Source: Nelumbo lutea
Lineage: Eukaryota; Streptophyta; Magnoliopsida; Proteales; Nelumbonaceae
Reading direction: 5' to 3'
NCBI GenBank assembly: GCA_022828595.1
Contig: JAKGHH010000005.1
Location: 62,057,655 to 62,121,654, forward strand
DNA: 64,000 bases
Shown: positions 54,032 to 64,000 of the stretch, piece by piece
Layout: each line of letters begins with the position of its first letter
How positions within the stretch are numbered: the first letter of the stretch is position 1
Notes under the pieces: generated by a model
Database searches by the model: none
What the model was told of the DNA's origin: nothing
What the model saw: only the letters and a program-made list of their open reading frames with translations
Made by a program: the position numbers and the translations under genes

Positions 54032-57000
54032 ATCAACAACTTATGGTACATCAATGTTTTATAAGCGAGAGGTGCAAGAAAAGTACAAGAGCACGAAGCA
54101 AGGAGCAAATTTTTGGAAAAAATATTAAAAAAAAACATTAATACATTAAAAACAAAAAACGTGAATTTTATGTGAAATTAAATATTTTAAAAGCTTCTGG
54201 GTTCAAATCAAATACATAAGCAAAACATATAAGATAAATTCAAAGTGAAAGTGAAAGCAAACATGTTATGATCATACCAAAGTGCCCCAAGGACTGAATA
54301 ATTCAACTAGTAACTCAAATCAAATTCAAAAACTAAAACTATCAACATGTTTATCTATCTCCTAGTTGTGTTACTTCATGTAGCTAGTGTGATGTTAGAC
54401 ACCTTGAAATTCCTTGTCCTAGGAGGTTGGAGGTACAAAGGCAAAGGCCGATTTAAGGAGCTTGGTTTTGTAATTTTGGTTGCAGTTCATTATTCTTTAG
54501 GGTTAGGGATAAGAGATTAATTATACTGTTATTGTTTACTTGGTGGAAGTGGAAACTTTGCTATTTGAGATCCTATCTACAACAACTAGGGCTCCAAGTA
54601 TTCAAAAGGCCTTTGTTTTGTATCATCTAAAGTCAGTAGACCATTAGTATTGCAATATTGCATGATCACCGACAAAAGTTAATTTACAAGTTAGTAAAAG
54701 GCATAAGAATGTATAGAAAACATAACCAAAAGGAGAACTTAAAAAAGGTGCAAACCTATGCCACCTTTTGCTTCAGCCCAAGCGCCTATACCAAGGGGCA
54801 TCAAATGGGACAGATCTGGTATTTTATTAGTTGAGTATTTCTTCCAAAAACTGAACACCCAACAGGAGAATATTTTTCCTTATAAAGAAATATGGCTGTC
54901 AGATTTGCCATCATTCATGGTGTGGATTGCTATCCTGAGCAAGTGTCACCAAAAATGGATCAGAAAGAAGGGAACACGACCTGCCTCAGTGAACTGTGTA
55001 TATTTCTATAGAATTAAAAAAAAAAAAAGAAAAAGTGAACTGTGCATTATGCATGGAGGAGAGGGAACTGATGGATCACTTATTCTTGCAATACCCTTTT
55101 GTGAAAGACATGTGTACTTATTTCTGCAAGCTTCTAATTTGCAGTTGGTGCCATCCAAGGTCAGTGAGGGAGCATTTGCTTGGCTGGAGATTCAAAGGCC
55201 TTAACTGGAGAAGCAAAATGTTATGGAGCACAATGCCTGTGGAAGTAACATGGAGGATGTGGAATAGTGGAAGGGAAAAAATAAGATTTATAAAGACAAC
55301 ATGGTGTCTAAAAAGGGGTGGCTTGGATAAAGGTGGAATCTATACATTCTTGGCTGGCTGCTCAGGACCAGTTTAGAGAGATACCCCACCGTGTTTATTT
55401 TGATAATGATGTCCTGCTTACATGAGTGGCCATATCGATGCCTATCAAAAAAAATGGTTATATTGACTTTTTGCAGCATGACTTTTTATATTTTTGACAT
55501 GCTGCCATGGATCAGTCCCATTTCTATAGTTTCTAACTGTATATGACTATACCTATATATGGTGAAAATGAGTTTCAATGAATACAATACTTTACCTTCT
55601 CTTGAAAAAATAGTGTGTTTTATCTATCTTACTAGGCAAAGCTTTTAAAACACCAAGTATACCACAGATACCAACAAATCAAACTCAATGTTGCATGGAC
55701 TCTTGTAAGTGGTGGCATAAATTATGCCACAAAATGTTGGTTAGTAGATAATGGATGCTAGTTTAGTTGCTAGAGCTTTATTAGCTTCTCCTAGGAAAGT
55801 AATCTATAGCCTGCTTCAGTTTTTTTTAACTTTATTTCACTATTTGATATGATGATGTATTTGGGAATAAAAATAAAATTTTAGGAAGACTTCTGGGTAG
55901 TGGAAAGTCCTCTGAGAGATCATTTACCAACTCTTTTTTATTATCTCTTCCTATGAGTCCAAATTTGTCTTTAGTTAAACTCTTGGGATTTCCTAGGACT
56001 TTGGTTTTAGGATTAGGAGGGATCTAAGGGTCTTTGAAACCTCTCAAATCTTGAGCCTATTGGATGCTCTAACAGGGAGTCTTCATAGATTGTTTTAAAA
56101 TTTAAACCTAACTGTTGAATTTAAACAACCAATCAATCAGGCACATTTACATGTGCTTCTTTCTTTCAAGTTACTTCATCCTCTAACACACCACAGCCTT
56201 TTCTAATAAGAGGAATATCAAACAAGCAAAACCAGCAAAACTAGGATAGAACTTTTGAGTTTTGACTCCTGGGCATATATTAGGTTCTGAATCTTCTGAC
56301 TCTCATGTCCATGCCCATACAAAGCATTTCACTGTCCACTACAATTTAAAAATCAAGTTACAAGGTTTTGTTAACTCTACTAGGATAGAAACACATAATC
56401 AGATTCCAGCCCCTTGAGATAGAGTTCATAAAAACCCTTTTGAATTCCTCTCCGGTTGACACCCGGTGGGCAACCCTCACGGTACTAAATCAATACCAAG
56501 AAAATCTCAAGGCCTTTTTTTTATAAACAATCTTGAGGCCAATTTTCAATTCCCCGAACACAGTCCTATGAAAGTAATATTGTAATAGCATAGAGTCAAA
56601 TAGCAAGGGTGTGCAATTGATACCAAACTTGTTAAGCCATCTCTAACTCTTATCGTTCCTATGAAATTGGTCATTCTCCAGTCTTCTCGTAAGACATTAC
56701 GACATGGTATGACCATACAATGCAGATTAATGCCAACTATCAAGTTACCACTGCAAAAAACCCTTACAGACAGAAAACAAAATAAAAAGGGAAGAAATAA
56801 TTTGATCAATCTTATATTTACTCCACTCGAATTAATGGAATATGTAGAACATAAAGCAACCACAACACATTTATATATTAATAGAGAGGAAAAAAAACCC
56901 TGACCTTTCTTGAGACCAGGACACAGGTCTTCTCCTTTGAAAACAACCGGCACATCGACCTTCAACTCCGAAACATTGTCAGCCCACACGAAGACCAGGT

Positions 57001-57485
57001 TCAGGATTTTTCCAGTCTCGGGGTCCTTATGAAGCTGCAATAATTAACCAAAAGTTGAGATGCAACAGAAGATTAAAAATAATGAGAAGACAAATTTGCC
57101 TTGCCTTGATGGGAAGGACGGCGCCAGACTCAAGGAGATGAGAAGAACCGGAACCAGCACGAATCTGGAGCTGGAAGGTGGTGGAGCAAAAGTAGGGAGG
57201 CTTTACGTCCTCGAGTATGGACTGAATCTGCTTCCTCTCAGTGGTGAGAAGATGCTTCCTTGAGATCGGTCTACTACTACTTGAGTCCTGTGGTTGTAGG
57301 GATTGCTGTGTGAATACAACGGCGGGAATTCTGCCTTGGGCTCTGTCCTTGGCAGACACTCTTGGTCCAGTGTACTCTCTGGGAATCGCCTGTATGGTGT
57401 GATATGAAGATGTCCTAGCTTTCTCCACCACCTCAACCGCTCTTCTCACAAGGCCACTTCCGGCGGCGCCCCACCACCTCCCCAT
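48515..57485 (-). CDS. bL25-family ribosomal protein, probably organellar, 3 exons, 245 aa
   Basis: Exons 57485-57105, 57034-56905 and 48741-48515 give 738 nt in one frame. The N-terminal 40 residues are basic and hydroxylated (MGRWWGAAGSGLVRRAVEVV), as in an organelle presequence. Then come ARTSSYHTIQAIPRE and the bL25 fold: GRIPAVVF, FQLQIRAG, LHKDPETGKILNLVFVWA, VDVPVVFKGEDLCPGLKKGG and the C-terminal LCPAENIPPKIEVDLS and MPICKIV. It matches the plant 'Ribosomal protein L25/Gln-tRNA synthetase anti-codon-binding domain' protein (Arabidopsis At5g66860 type). Such proteins bind 5S rRNA in bacterial-type large subunits. Mitochondrial rather than plastid location is a guess. Intron 1 uses a GC donor. 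Confidence 0.9.
49830..50475 (+). pseudogene. L1-type LINE 3' end, plus strand
   Basis: IEIEGDSKLLIEWL, then [18 protein letters not shown]: the end of a plant L1 RNase H domain. After 400 bp of 3' UTR comes an A-rich end near CATATCAAAAAGG. 5'-truncated. Confidence 0.7.
50560..51380. repeat. GATAC/GTATC-rich repeat element
   Basis: 50575-50770 has a dozen GATAC, GTATC or ATATCG motifs (AAGGTATCGATAAGATAC, CATATCGGGCCATATCG), and related motifs recur at 51340-51375. The middle is AT-rich. This resembles subterminal repeats of a non-autonomous DNA transposon, but its ends are not defined. Confidence 0.35.
51852..53896 (-). pseudogene. L1-type LINE, 3' 2 kb: RT end, zf-RVT, RNase H
   Basis: From the upstream end: late RT region (GWPLNYLGLPLGDPKKE, WKKNYLSLGGKITLIKATLANLP) at 53890-53680, and a frame around 53270-52536. 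The latter contains the zf-RVT block (CVLCKADGETGFHLMVPC) and WTLWEERNSRIF. RNase H follows at 52425-51985 ([41 protein letters not shown]). The tail reads TTGATAAAAAAAAAA at 51852. Frame breaks occur near 53680, 53275 and 52440. Confidence 0.88.
53995..54032. repeat. Compound (GT)n(GA)n microsatellite
   Basis: GTGTGTGTGTGTGTGAGAGAGAGAG type tract; a likely polymorphic marker, no other meaning seen. Confidence 0.85.
54750..55452 (+). pseudogene. L1-type LINE fragment with zf-RVT domain
   Basis: VNCALCMEERELMDHLFLQYPF at about 55030-55095 is the zf-RVT zinc-binding domain, followed by a WR.WNSGREKIRF linker. RNase H is missing. An A-rich end, CCTATCAAAAAAAA, lies at 55442-55455. The preceding frame 54758-55000 is probably the RT-zf linker. 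Confidence 0.65.
56905..57034 (-). CDS. bL25 exon 2 (residues 128-170)
   Basis: 130 nt from TTGCAG^C to AAAG^GTCAGG. Encodes DPETGKILNLVFVWADN and PVVFKGEDLCPGLKK; ends in phase 1, inside the Gly-Gly of the family motif. Confidence 0.9.
57105..57485 (-). CDS. bL25 exon 1 (residues 1-127)
   Basis: Starts at the only ATG giving the family's N-terminal ARTSSYHTIQAIPRE block downstream. Ends ATCAAG^GCAAGG, the standard GC-donor consensus; no usable GT lies nearby. The intron that follows is 70 nt with a TTGCAG acceptor. Confidence 0.88.
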
Positions 57486-57716
57486 TCTTCTTCCGTGTGC
57501 TTGCTTCTATCGAACGCTCCGATAGAGTGCCGCTATGCCTGCTTGTACCTCGCTGCGCTGCCCTGTAACGATGCTCGATTTTGGTTTGGTCTGTGATTTA
57601 CGACTTTCCTCGGTTTCATTATGGGCTGGGCCCGGGCCCGGGCCCGAGCCTTATTCATACTTTTCAAATATAACGCTGCTTAACAGAAGGCAAATATCGA
57701 TGTAAAAGTGTCATGT

Positions 57717-57910
57717 GTATCAATGGAGTTCACATCTCCGCGCCACAACGCCTCCACAGCGCATCTCCGCCGTATATTGGGAGCATCTTCCGATGATAAG
57801 ATCATCGGTTCTGGTGTATCATCGGGAGATGTTCCCAGTACACGTGGGATGCGCTGTGGGGCGTTGTGAGGCGGCCCCTTGTGGGGCAGAGATGTGATCT
57901 CGTATAAATG
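57717..57910. mobile_element. 176-bp foldback element 240 bp upstream of the bL25 gene
   Basis: 57726-57901 is an almost complete palindrome: CACATCTC, ACAACGCC, CACAGCGCATC, CATCTTCCGATGAT on the left answer to inverted copies on the right, around a 20-nt loop. Flanks GTATCAATG (57717-57725) and GTATAAATG (57902-57910) match at 8 of 9, the Mutator-type duplication length. Confidence 0.75.
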
Positions 57911-58189
57911 TAGATGTATTATTTATAAATAAAATTATAAAAAAAAAAAACAATCTTTGTGTTTTGACCCAAATAAAGGCCTCTGCTATAAAAAAAAAAA
58001 CTATATTGAAATTTTATCGTTGTTAATGCATTATATATATATTTAAAGTTTCAATCTTACCCTTCACTAATTTATTTTTTCAAATGACTTTCAAATAATA
58101 ATTCTCCTTATTCTTATTGGACAAAATAAGGTAAAAAAGGCTGAAGTGAAGTAAAATTAATGCATTATATCAATGTTTTTTATTTGTAA

Positions 58190-58760
58190 AGCTGACGAAA
58201 TGAAGGTATTTGTTAAGTCAAAACACTAGAGAGTTTCATAGGATTGTTAGAAAACCCAAGGAAGTTTTTTTCCTTTTTTTAAATAGAATTTAAATTGATT
58301 TTAAAATAAAAACTATATTTAAAATTAATATTTTTATTAAAATTTAAAATTAGTAAAAACTGAATTTATTTATGTGTGTTAAGTTTGTATTAGATTTAAA
58401 TTCTTTATGAAATTTATATAAATTTTTATTTTTCAATGGAACTTAAGTTGGGTTTTAAATTAACAAAACTTAATTATAAAACTAATAATTGTTTGATAAT
58501 TTTGTATTAGTTTTATAATAATTTTAAATTAAATTGGTTTTTTGTTTATCTTATTTATTTCATTAATTAATTTCTTTTTATCATATTAATAAAAAATTAT
58601 TTTATTAATAACAATAATTAATGATTATTTTTATTTTATTTAAGTAACTTACTAAATTATTTGTATTATGGTTGATTGATTTTTGTTATTTTCAAATGGA
58701 ATATAAATGGATTATAATTTTGAATGGAAGTAGTATAATTAATCTTTACTAATAATTATA
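58190..58760 (+). repeat. AT-rich dispersed repeat, copy B
   Basis: Inverted relative to 12860-13330. The shared portion runs from the TTTGACTTAACAAA/CTTGGGTTTTC-type end through TTTTCAATGGAA to CAAATGGAATA. Region 57911-58189 and the AT-rich stretch 58811-60331 show no gene; (TA)n lies at 58782-58809. Confidence 0.5.
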
Positions 58761-60322
58761 GTTTAATGCTAATATAACTAATATTATATATATATATATA
58801 TATATATACTAGTAAATAAGCAAGCACAATGCATGTGATATTTTTTTCATATTAATTGCTTGAATTTTAAATACATCATAATTAAGATAAAATTGAAAAT
58901 TAACAAAAGTAACAATATGATTAAAAATAAATTCAAATGCTTGTAGTAAATGTGTATGTGCATTGCATGAGGAAATTTTAAATTACAATAACACTTATTA
59001 TTACTATTACTTTTATTAAATTTTGTATTTCATTTTTACATAAATAAAAATAAATTTTATTTTAAATATTATTTTTATTTATTATGATGAATATATAACA
59101 TTATAAGTGTTCCCAAATGTGAAATAATTTTGTATTTCTTCATTGTTTGTGCTCTATCTTTTTCAAATATTTATTATTCAATTATGACATCACGAATTTC
59201 TTTGAAAAGTTGGAACACTGGTCCACCATCTAAATAAGAAAATAGCTTTACTTTAAAATTTATTTTAAATTATATATCATCTACATTATATAAATAATTT
59301 TTACTTATCATACTTAATTTTTGTTTGACATAATTAATATATAATTTTTCATGTGTTATTTTGATTACTTGTACTTTTTAATTTTTTAAAATTTTATTAT
59401 TTAACTATCATATCATCGATTAATCCATTTGACCTAAACCACTAACCCACAACTCAAAAAGGAAAATAATTAGATTTCTAGGTTGTCACTAAATTTTATA
59501 TTACATTTCCATCATTGTTAATGAATGTGTAATATTAGAGATGTACCAAATATTTATTTTTAGGAATATACAACATTAGATATGTGCCTAATTTTTTTTT
59601 ATTTGCATTTTTGTTATTATTTATATCTTTTTTTTTAATTTTATTATTTGACAATGACATCATTTCATTTATAGGTTGGTTCTAACTTTGGCATTCCATT
59701 TTCATCATTAATAAAATTACTTCTTTCATTTCATATGTATTTTTATTTAGTATAATGAATATGGAATATTAGAGATATGTCCATTTATTTTTTGTATTAT
59801 ATATTTTACATTTTTATTATTTAATTATTATATTATTTATTAACCCATTTGACCCAAAATGGTTGAATTGCTTACCCACCATTGGAAGGGAAGAAAATAG
59901 TTTTGTTTTCAAATTATTTTTCCAAATATTTATTTTTGTAATATTAAAATTAATTTTGTAGATTTAATAAGAGAATATACCTTAGTATGAGATTTAATGA
60001 GAGAGAGAATAGGAAAATAGTTTTATTTCTAATTTATTTTAAATTTTACATTCCAATTCCATCATTAATAAAAACATTTCTTATTTGTCATATTTATTAT
60101 TGTTTAATATGTCGAATATATGATATTAAAAATGTTTCCAATTTTTTTATTTTCTATATCTTTTTATTTTTTGCATTTTATCTTTTTTTTTATTTTATTA
60201 TTTAATTGCGACAACATGGATTGACCAATCTAACCTGAAATGGTTTAATTTCTTACTATCTAGATGAAAACCATATTTTTTTTAGGTAGATTTTAAAAGT
60301 ATGTCTTTATGTTATTGGAATT

Positions 60323-61118
60323 ATAAATTTAGGGAAATTGTCTAAAACTCACCATGGGTTTTCAACATTTCTATTAAACTCACCACAACTTTTCAAAATG
60401 TCTAAAACTCACCATGTTAGTAAGTTTTTATTTTTCAAAACTCACCTTCTATTAGTGCACCCTTAATGCTTCTTAACAAAGGTGTCCATGTCAGCATAAA
60501 TAACATTTTTCATAACCAATGTTAGAGGAAAAATGTTGAGTTAGAGGAAATTTGTTTTTTTTTAGTTATCAATTTTCTTGTTTATTTTTTGCATTTTTAG
60601 TGTTTTTTTATAATTTCCAATTTTTTTATAATTTCTATTTTTTTACATTTTTATATTTTCTAGAATTTATAAATTTTCATGTTTTTTTGTTATTTATTTA
60701 CAATTTCTGTGTTTTTCTATACGTTTTTTGTGTTTTTTCTACATTTTTTATTTTCTTATTTTGTTTTTCAATTTCTATAGTTTCTATAATTTGAAAATAA
60801 TTTTTTATTTTGTTTCAATTTCTATCATTTTTTATATTTTTTGTAGTTTCTATGTTTTTATGTATTTTATATTTGAAATTATTATTTTTGAACTTTTCCT
60901 TTTTCTATGTCTAAATATTATATATTAACACCCGTTTATTTATTTTGCATATATTTTATATTTTCTATGAAGATTAAAAGGTAATATATTAATACTCGTT
61001 AGTCTGTTTAACATCAAGTTAGTGACACAGTGAGTTTTAGACATTTTGAAAAGTTGTGGTGAGTTTAAGAGAAATGCTGAAACTCATAGTGAGTTTTAGA
61101 CAATTCCCCAATAATTTA
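60323..61118. mobile_element. 778-bp Mutator-like MITE with long inverted ends
   Basis: 60332-61109 begins GGGAAATTGTCTAAAACTCACC and ends in its inverted copy; the arms, about 90 bp each, repeat CTAAAACTCAC. Flanks ATAAATTTA and AATAATTTA match at 7 of 9. The T-rich core has no transposase. Confidence 0.6.
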
Positions 61119-61228
61119 TTATGTATGGGTTTAATTAATAGAATTTAATGATGAGAAGAAATAAGAATGCCTTAAATATATGATTCAATGAAGGTAAATG
61201 CAAATTAATATCTTAAGTGTTGGATTTA

Positions 61229-61420
61229 ATGAGAAGAAATTGAATGCATTGAATATCTTATAATTATCTCTTTTCAACTCATTTAATATTAACAATTGCT
61301 TACCGTTTTGCCCTCATTTTTATCAATAAATTTAAATATGGAAGGGTAAATCTTGTCCTCAAAAAATTCCAGAAATATTACTAAAGCTATTAGTACTTTT
61401 TAAAGTAGTATATATATATA

Positions 61421-61468
<48 letters not shown>

Positions 61469-61686
61469 AATATATATATTATTAATGAGAAGAAATTGAA
61501 TGCATTGAATATCTTATAATTATCTCTTTTCAACTCATTTAATATTAACAATTGCTTACCGTTTTGCCCTCATTTTTATCAATAAATTTAAATATGGAAG
61601 GGTAAATCTTGTCCTCAAAAAATTCCAGAAATATTACTAAAGCTATTAGTACTTTTTAAAGTAGTATATATATATATAGTTAAATT
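61229..61686. repeat. Direct duplication of about 200 bp around a (TA)n tract
   Basis: TTAATGAGAAGAAATTGAATG...AAAGTAGTATATATA occurs at 61229-61430 and again from 61484, virtually identical, with a long (TA)n between them. A recent local duplication seeded by the TA repeat is likely. Confidence 0.85.
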
Positions 61687-61923
61687 GAAATGAATATATA
61701 AATAAAGTTAATGTATTTTGGAAATCATGTAAGCTCTGCCTACGTAGGTTTGAATCCTACCACCCACACTTATGAAAATTTTCTATAAAAAAAAAAGTTA
61801 ATATATTTTATGCAATTTAATGGAGTAATGGAGGTGAGAGAGAATTAGTCACATGAGTTATTGATGGAGAGAGTTAATAGCATAATTAATGAGGATAAAT
61901 TATTAAAAGAGTTATTGGAAAAG

Positions 61924-61925
<2 letters not shown>

Positions 61926-61966
<41 letters not shown>
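61926..61966. repeat. (GA)n microsatellite
   Basis: About twenty uninterrupted GA units just upstream of the Gypsy LTR. Confidence 0.9.
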
Positions 61967-61986
61967 AATGATGTATTAATGAGGAG

Positions 61987-62740
61987 TGATTGAGGGAGAT
62001 TTGGCCCAACCCCTTGGCCACGCGCCACGTGGAAGCAACAGAGTGTGACTTGGCAGGAGCACCAGCTCGGCACAGCGGCATGCCCAACCTGAGCTCCCCC
62101 GAAAGGAACCCACACTTCCCAGGAGGAAGAGCCCGAGCTTTCCCTTGGAGACCCCGAGCCTTACAAGGAACACCGCAAAAGGCAAAAGCCCGAACTGGCC
62201 CACCTCGGGTCAGTTCGGGCCACACTTCTATTCGAACTCAAGGCCACCTCGCGAACCACCCTAGCACTTCGGCTCCAGGTCACGTGACTGGACAAACCGT
62301 ACCTCACACCGTAGAAATCCGTACCCGGAGGCAGCGTGCTTGACTGATTAGGGGTCTGACACATGACAGCCGCACTTCAACGGCCACCTGCTACCACCAT
62401 CTCAGTCGTTGGAGAGACGGCCCTGACAGGAAAGACAATGGCGGTTATGTCTGTCCCCGCAGAGGTGACGACACCCGATCTGGTAGAATTTGGGAGTGAG
62501 TGTACCTGGGTGGTTATAAAAAACCTTCTTCCCCCAAAGAAGGAGGTATGTGATTTTTGTGCTCTCTAGTCTTGAAACCCATTGTTTTCCTTGCCTCCTC
62601 AAGAGTAATAACTTGAGTTTCGGAGTGGCCTACTGGATTCCTCCCCGTAAATCTCTAGTTTCTTCCTTGTTTCGGGCATCTCCAGCTCTGTCAAAGGCAA
62701 GGTGACTGGTAGCTATGACTGATCGGATTGCGCATCATCA
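61987..62740 (+). repeat. Gypsy 5' LTR (754 bp)
   Basis: TGATTGAGGGAGATTTGG...GCGCATCATCA. A TATAAAAAA box lies at 62515-62523. The bases after the LTR, TTTAGTGTCGTCTGTGGG, look like the TTTGGCGCCGTCTGTGGG of many plant Gypsy elements with G-to-A and C-to-T changes. Confidence 0.8.
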
Positions 62741-62819
62741 TTTAGTGTCGTCTGTGGGAAGACTTCAAAAAGCCTCCCCTAACGTTTAATTCTCTCTCTC
62801 AAAGAAACCTTAGCTTCCA

Positions 62820-64000
62820 TGGCTTCCTCCAGCAATAACACGCACAACGCCGATTTGAATGCTGTAGGGGAACACCCTTAGCCCGCCGTTGTATGCATCG
62901 AATAGTTCACAATCCCCCTCTCGACGGATGGAATCCCTAGTCTCAATGCGTCAAGCATGGTGGCCCCTATGAGTGTTCCCCTTCCCCTCCCTATCGAGAC
63001 AACCTTCGTCAAACCAACCGTTGTCCCTATGGCGACCAGCCAGAATCAGCTTGATGACTTGATGCAATGCATGCGGGCCATGCAAGCCCAAATGCAACAG
63101 TTCCAGCAACATCAACTCCATCAGTAGCAAGTACTACACCACATTTCTCAGTATCACTACCAACAGCAGTTCCCCCAACTGCCTCTAAATCAACCGCAGC
63201 TCCCACCTCGACACCTTGCTGTCAAGCCAGTCAAGCCCTCTCCTCAGGGTGGGCGCCTTCGCTGAGGGGAAGCTTCTCAACTGTAGAACCCCTCCAGAAG
63301 CCAGGCCTCATCCCTGAGCAGGAGGGAAAGACTAACTACCCCTGCCTCGCATTTCGTCGGTAGATCAGGAACCTCCCAGCCAATCAAGTTGGCACCTTGG
63401 CACTCTAAGTTTGGGCTCCCACTCGCAGAGAACCAATTCGGCGTCCTAGCTATGGACTACCACCAGCAGTTCAGACCCATTGAGCTTGGCAGTGCCAATA
63501 CCGGGCCTTCCAAGCAGTAGAAGAGGCACCGACAAAGTTGCCGAACTACCACCCCCATCCTGCCCGAGCTCTCCGAGGTAAAGAAAAAGAAAGCTCGGAC
63601 GAGGTAAAAGTTGCCCCTATTCTTTCAGTCCCTTCCCCCCTGTCATCAGAACTCCTCGTGGTTCCCATGCCCAAAGATTTCAAACTCCCTCCACTAGACA
63701 AGTATGATGGGTCATTTGATCCCAGTGACCATGTTGATGCCTTCCAGTCCCAGATGCACCTAGCGAGGGCCAGCGAGTCCTGCATGTGTGTGGCCTTCAC
63801 TACCACCTTCAGAGGAGTTGCCCACACCTGGTACAGGAACCTGGCCCCCGGGTCAATAAGGAGCTGGACCCAGTTTGTGCAAGTCTTCACCGCACACTTT
63901 GTTACCAGCAAGCAATGTCCCCGAACCGAGGAGATCAATCAAAGGACTGAGGGCAGGTTTAACAAAAGGAAGAGGGAAACCAAACTCCCCAACGAGGATG
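62820..64000 (+). pseudogene. Gypsy gag, disrupted and truncated by the window
   Basis: The ATG at 62820 opens a 20-codon frame (MASSSNNTHNADLNAVGEHP) that ends at TAG. Gln-rich and Pro-rich degraded frames follow. From about 63667 the conserved capsid region is readable: FKLPPLDKYDGSFDPSDHVDAF, then MCVAFTTTFRGVAHTWY and FVQVFTAHFV. Several shifts and stops make it non-functional. Confidence 0.8.

Larger units (their letters stand above)
48742..56904 (-). other. bL25 intron 2, 8.2 kb, LINE-rich
   Basis: Holds three LINE pieces in both orientations and a GATAC-rich repeat. 48742-49800, 54040-54740 and 55480-56904 contain no feature I recognise. Confidence 0.8.
61987..64000 (+). mobile_element. 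Ty3/Gypsy retrotransposon, 5' end, runs off the window
   Basis: 5' LTR 61987-62740, primer-site region from 62741, degenerate leader and gag. The LTR is related to the minus-strand LTR at 2799-3521 (shared GATTTGGC start, CACGTGG, TATAA region and GGATTGCGCA...ATCA end), so the two elements belong to one family. The preceding bases AGGAG (61982-61986) would be the target duplication. Confidence 0.85.

Noticed and set aside
57715..57897. 60-codon plus-strand open frame upstream of the bL25 gene
   Set aside because: It is entirely the foldback element; frames in both directions result from the palindrome.
59987..60928. Phe/Tyr/Ile-rich open frames suggesting membrane proteins
   Set aside because: They arise from T-rich, low-complexity DNA in and beside a MITE; no conserved motif or splice structure.
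61725..61770. tRNA-like T-arm sequence (TAGGTTTGAATCCTACCACCCACA)
   Set aside because: Only the T-arm half is present. No acceptor, D-arm or anticodon stem can be folded upstream, so it is not a tRNA gene; at most a decayed SINE or organelle fragment.

Overview
This window is nuclear DNA of a flowering plant, probably a repeat-rich woody species; I cannot name it. The evidence is two interrupted plant genes with GT-AG introns and many plant-type transposable elements (Ty1/Copia, Ty3/Gypsy, L1-like and RTE-like LINEs, hAT and Mutator-like elements). There are no operons, Shine-Dalgarno sites or CRISPR arrays.

Only two host genes are supported, both on the minus strand. The first fills positions 135-40376. 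It is a MAPKKK5-type MAP kinase kinase kinase in 11 exons. The exons sum to 2,343 nt (780 codons plus stop), and every phase agrees across all ten introns. The kinase domain is complete (GSGTFGSV loop, AMK lysine, [19 protein letters not shown]). More than 90% of the span is intron: intron 8 is 15.1 kb, intron 5 is 11.0 kb, intron 3 is 6.1 kb and intron 1 is 4.4 kb, all loaded with transposons. The second gene, 48515-57485, encodes a 245-aa bL25-family ribosomal protein in three exons. Its first intron is 70 nt with a GC donor; its second is 8.2 kb and holds LINE fragments in both orientations.

Region by region. 1-883: last three MAPKKK exons. 884-15969 (intron 8): an LTR element here called X (LTRs at 975-2165 and about 9451-10491), a Gypsy element with a broken antisense gene inside it (2799-9286), then AT-rich DNA with hAT MITEs and Mutator-like ends. 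15970-17168: exons 6-8, with an RTE LINE tail and a MITE in intron 6. 17169-28144 (intron 5): a nearly complete Copia element with a 5-bp target duplication (20747-26215) and a lone X LTR (26984-27975). 28145-34546: exons 3-5, with Copia, Gypsy and hAT debris in intron 3. 34547-40376: exons 1-2; intron 1 holds a 1.9-kb hAT-like element carrying a one-LTR retroelement fragment, and an L1 tail. 40377-48514: 8 kb between the genes, mostly MITEs and unrecognised sequence. 48515-57485: the bL25 gene. 57486-61986: AT-rich DNA with two Mutator-like palindromic elements. 61987-64000: 5' LTR and gag of a second Gypsy element related to the one in intron 8, running off the window.

The least explained structures are in element X. 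Its LTR carries an array of about 70-bp units, each able to fold into a two-stem hairpin. Unit number differs between copies (6 versus 4), and some arm changes are compensatory. The adjacent internal region carries a second, unrelated array of six short palindromes. The two host genes share no obvious pathway: one is a signalling kinase, the other probably an organelle ribosomal protein.
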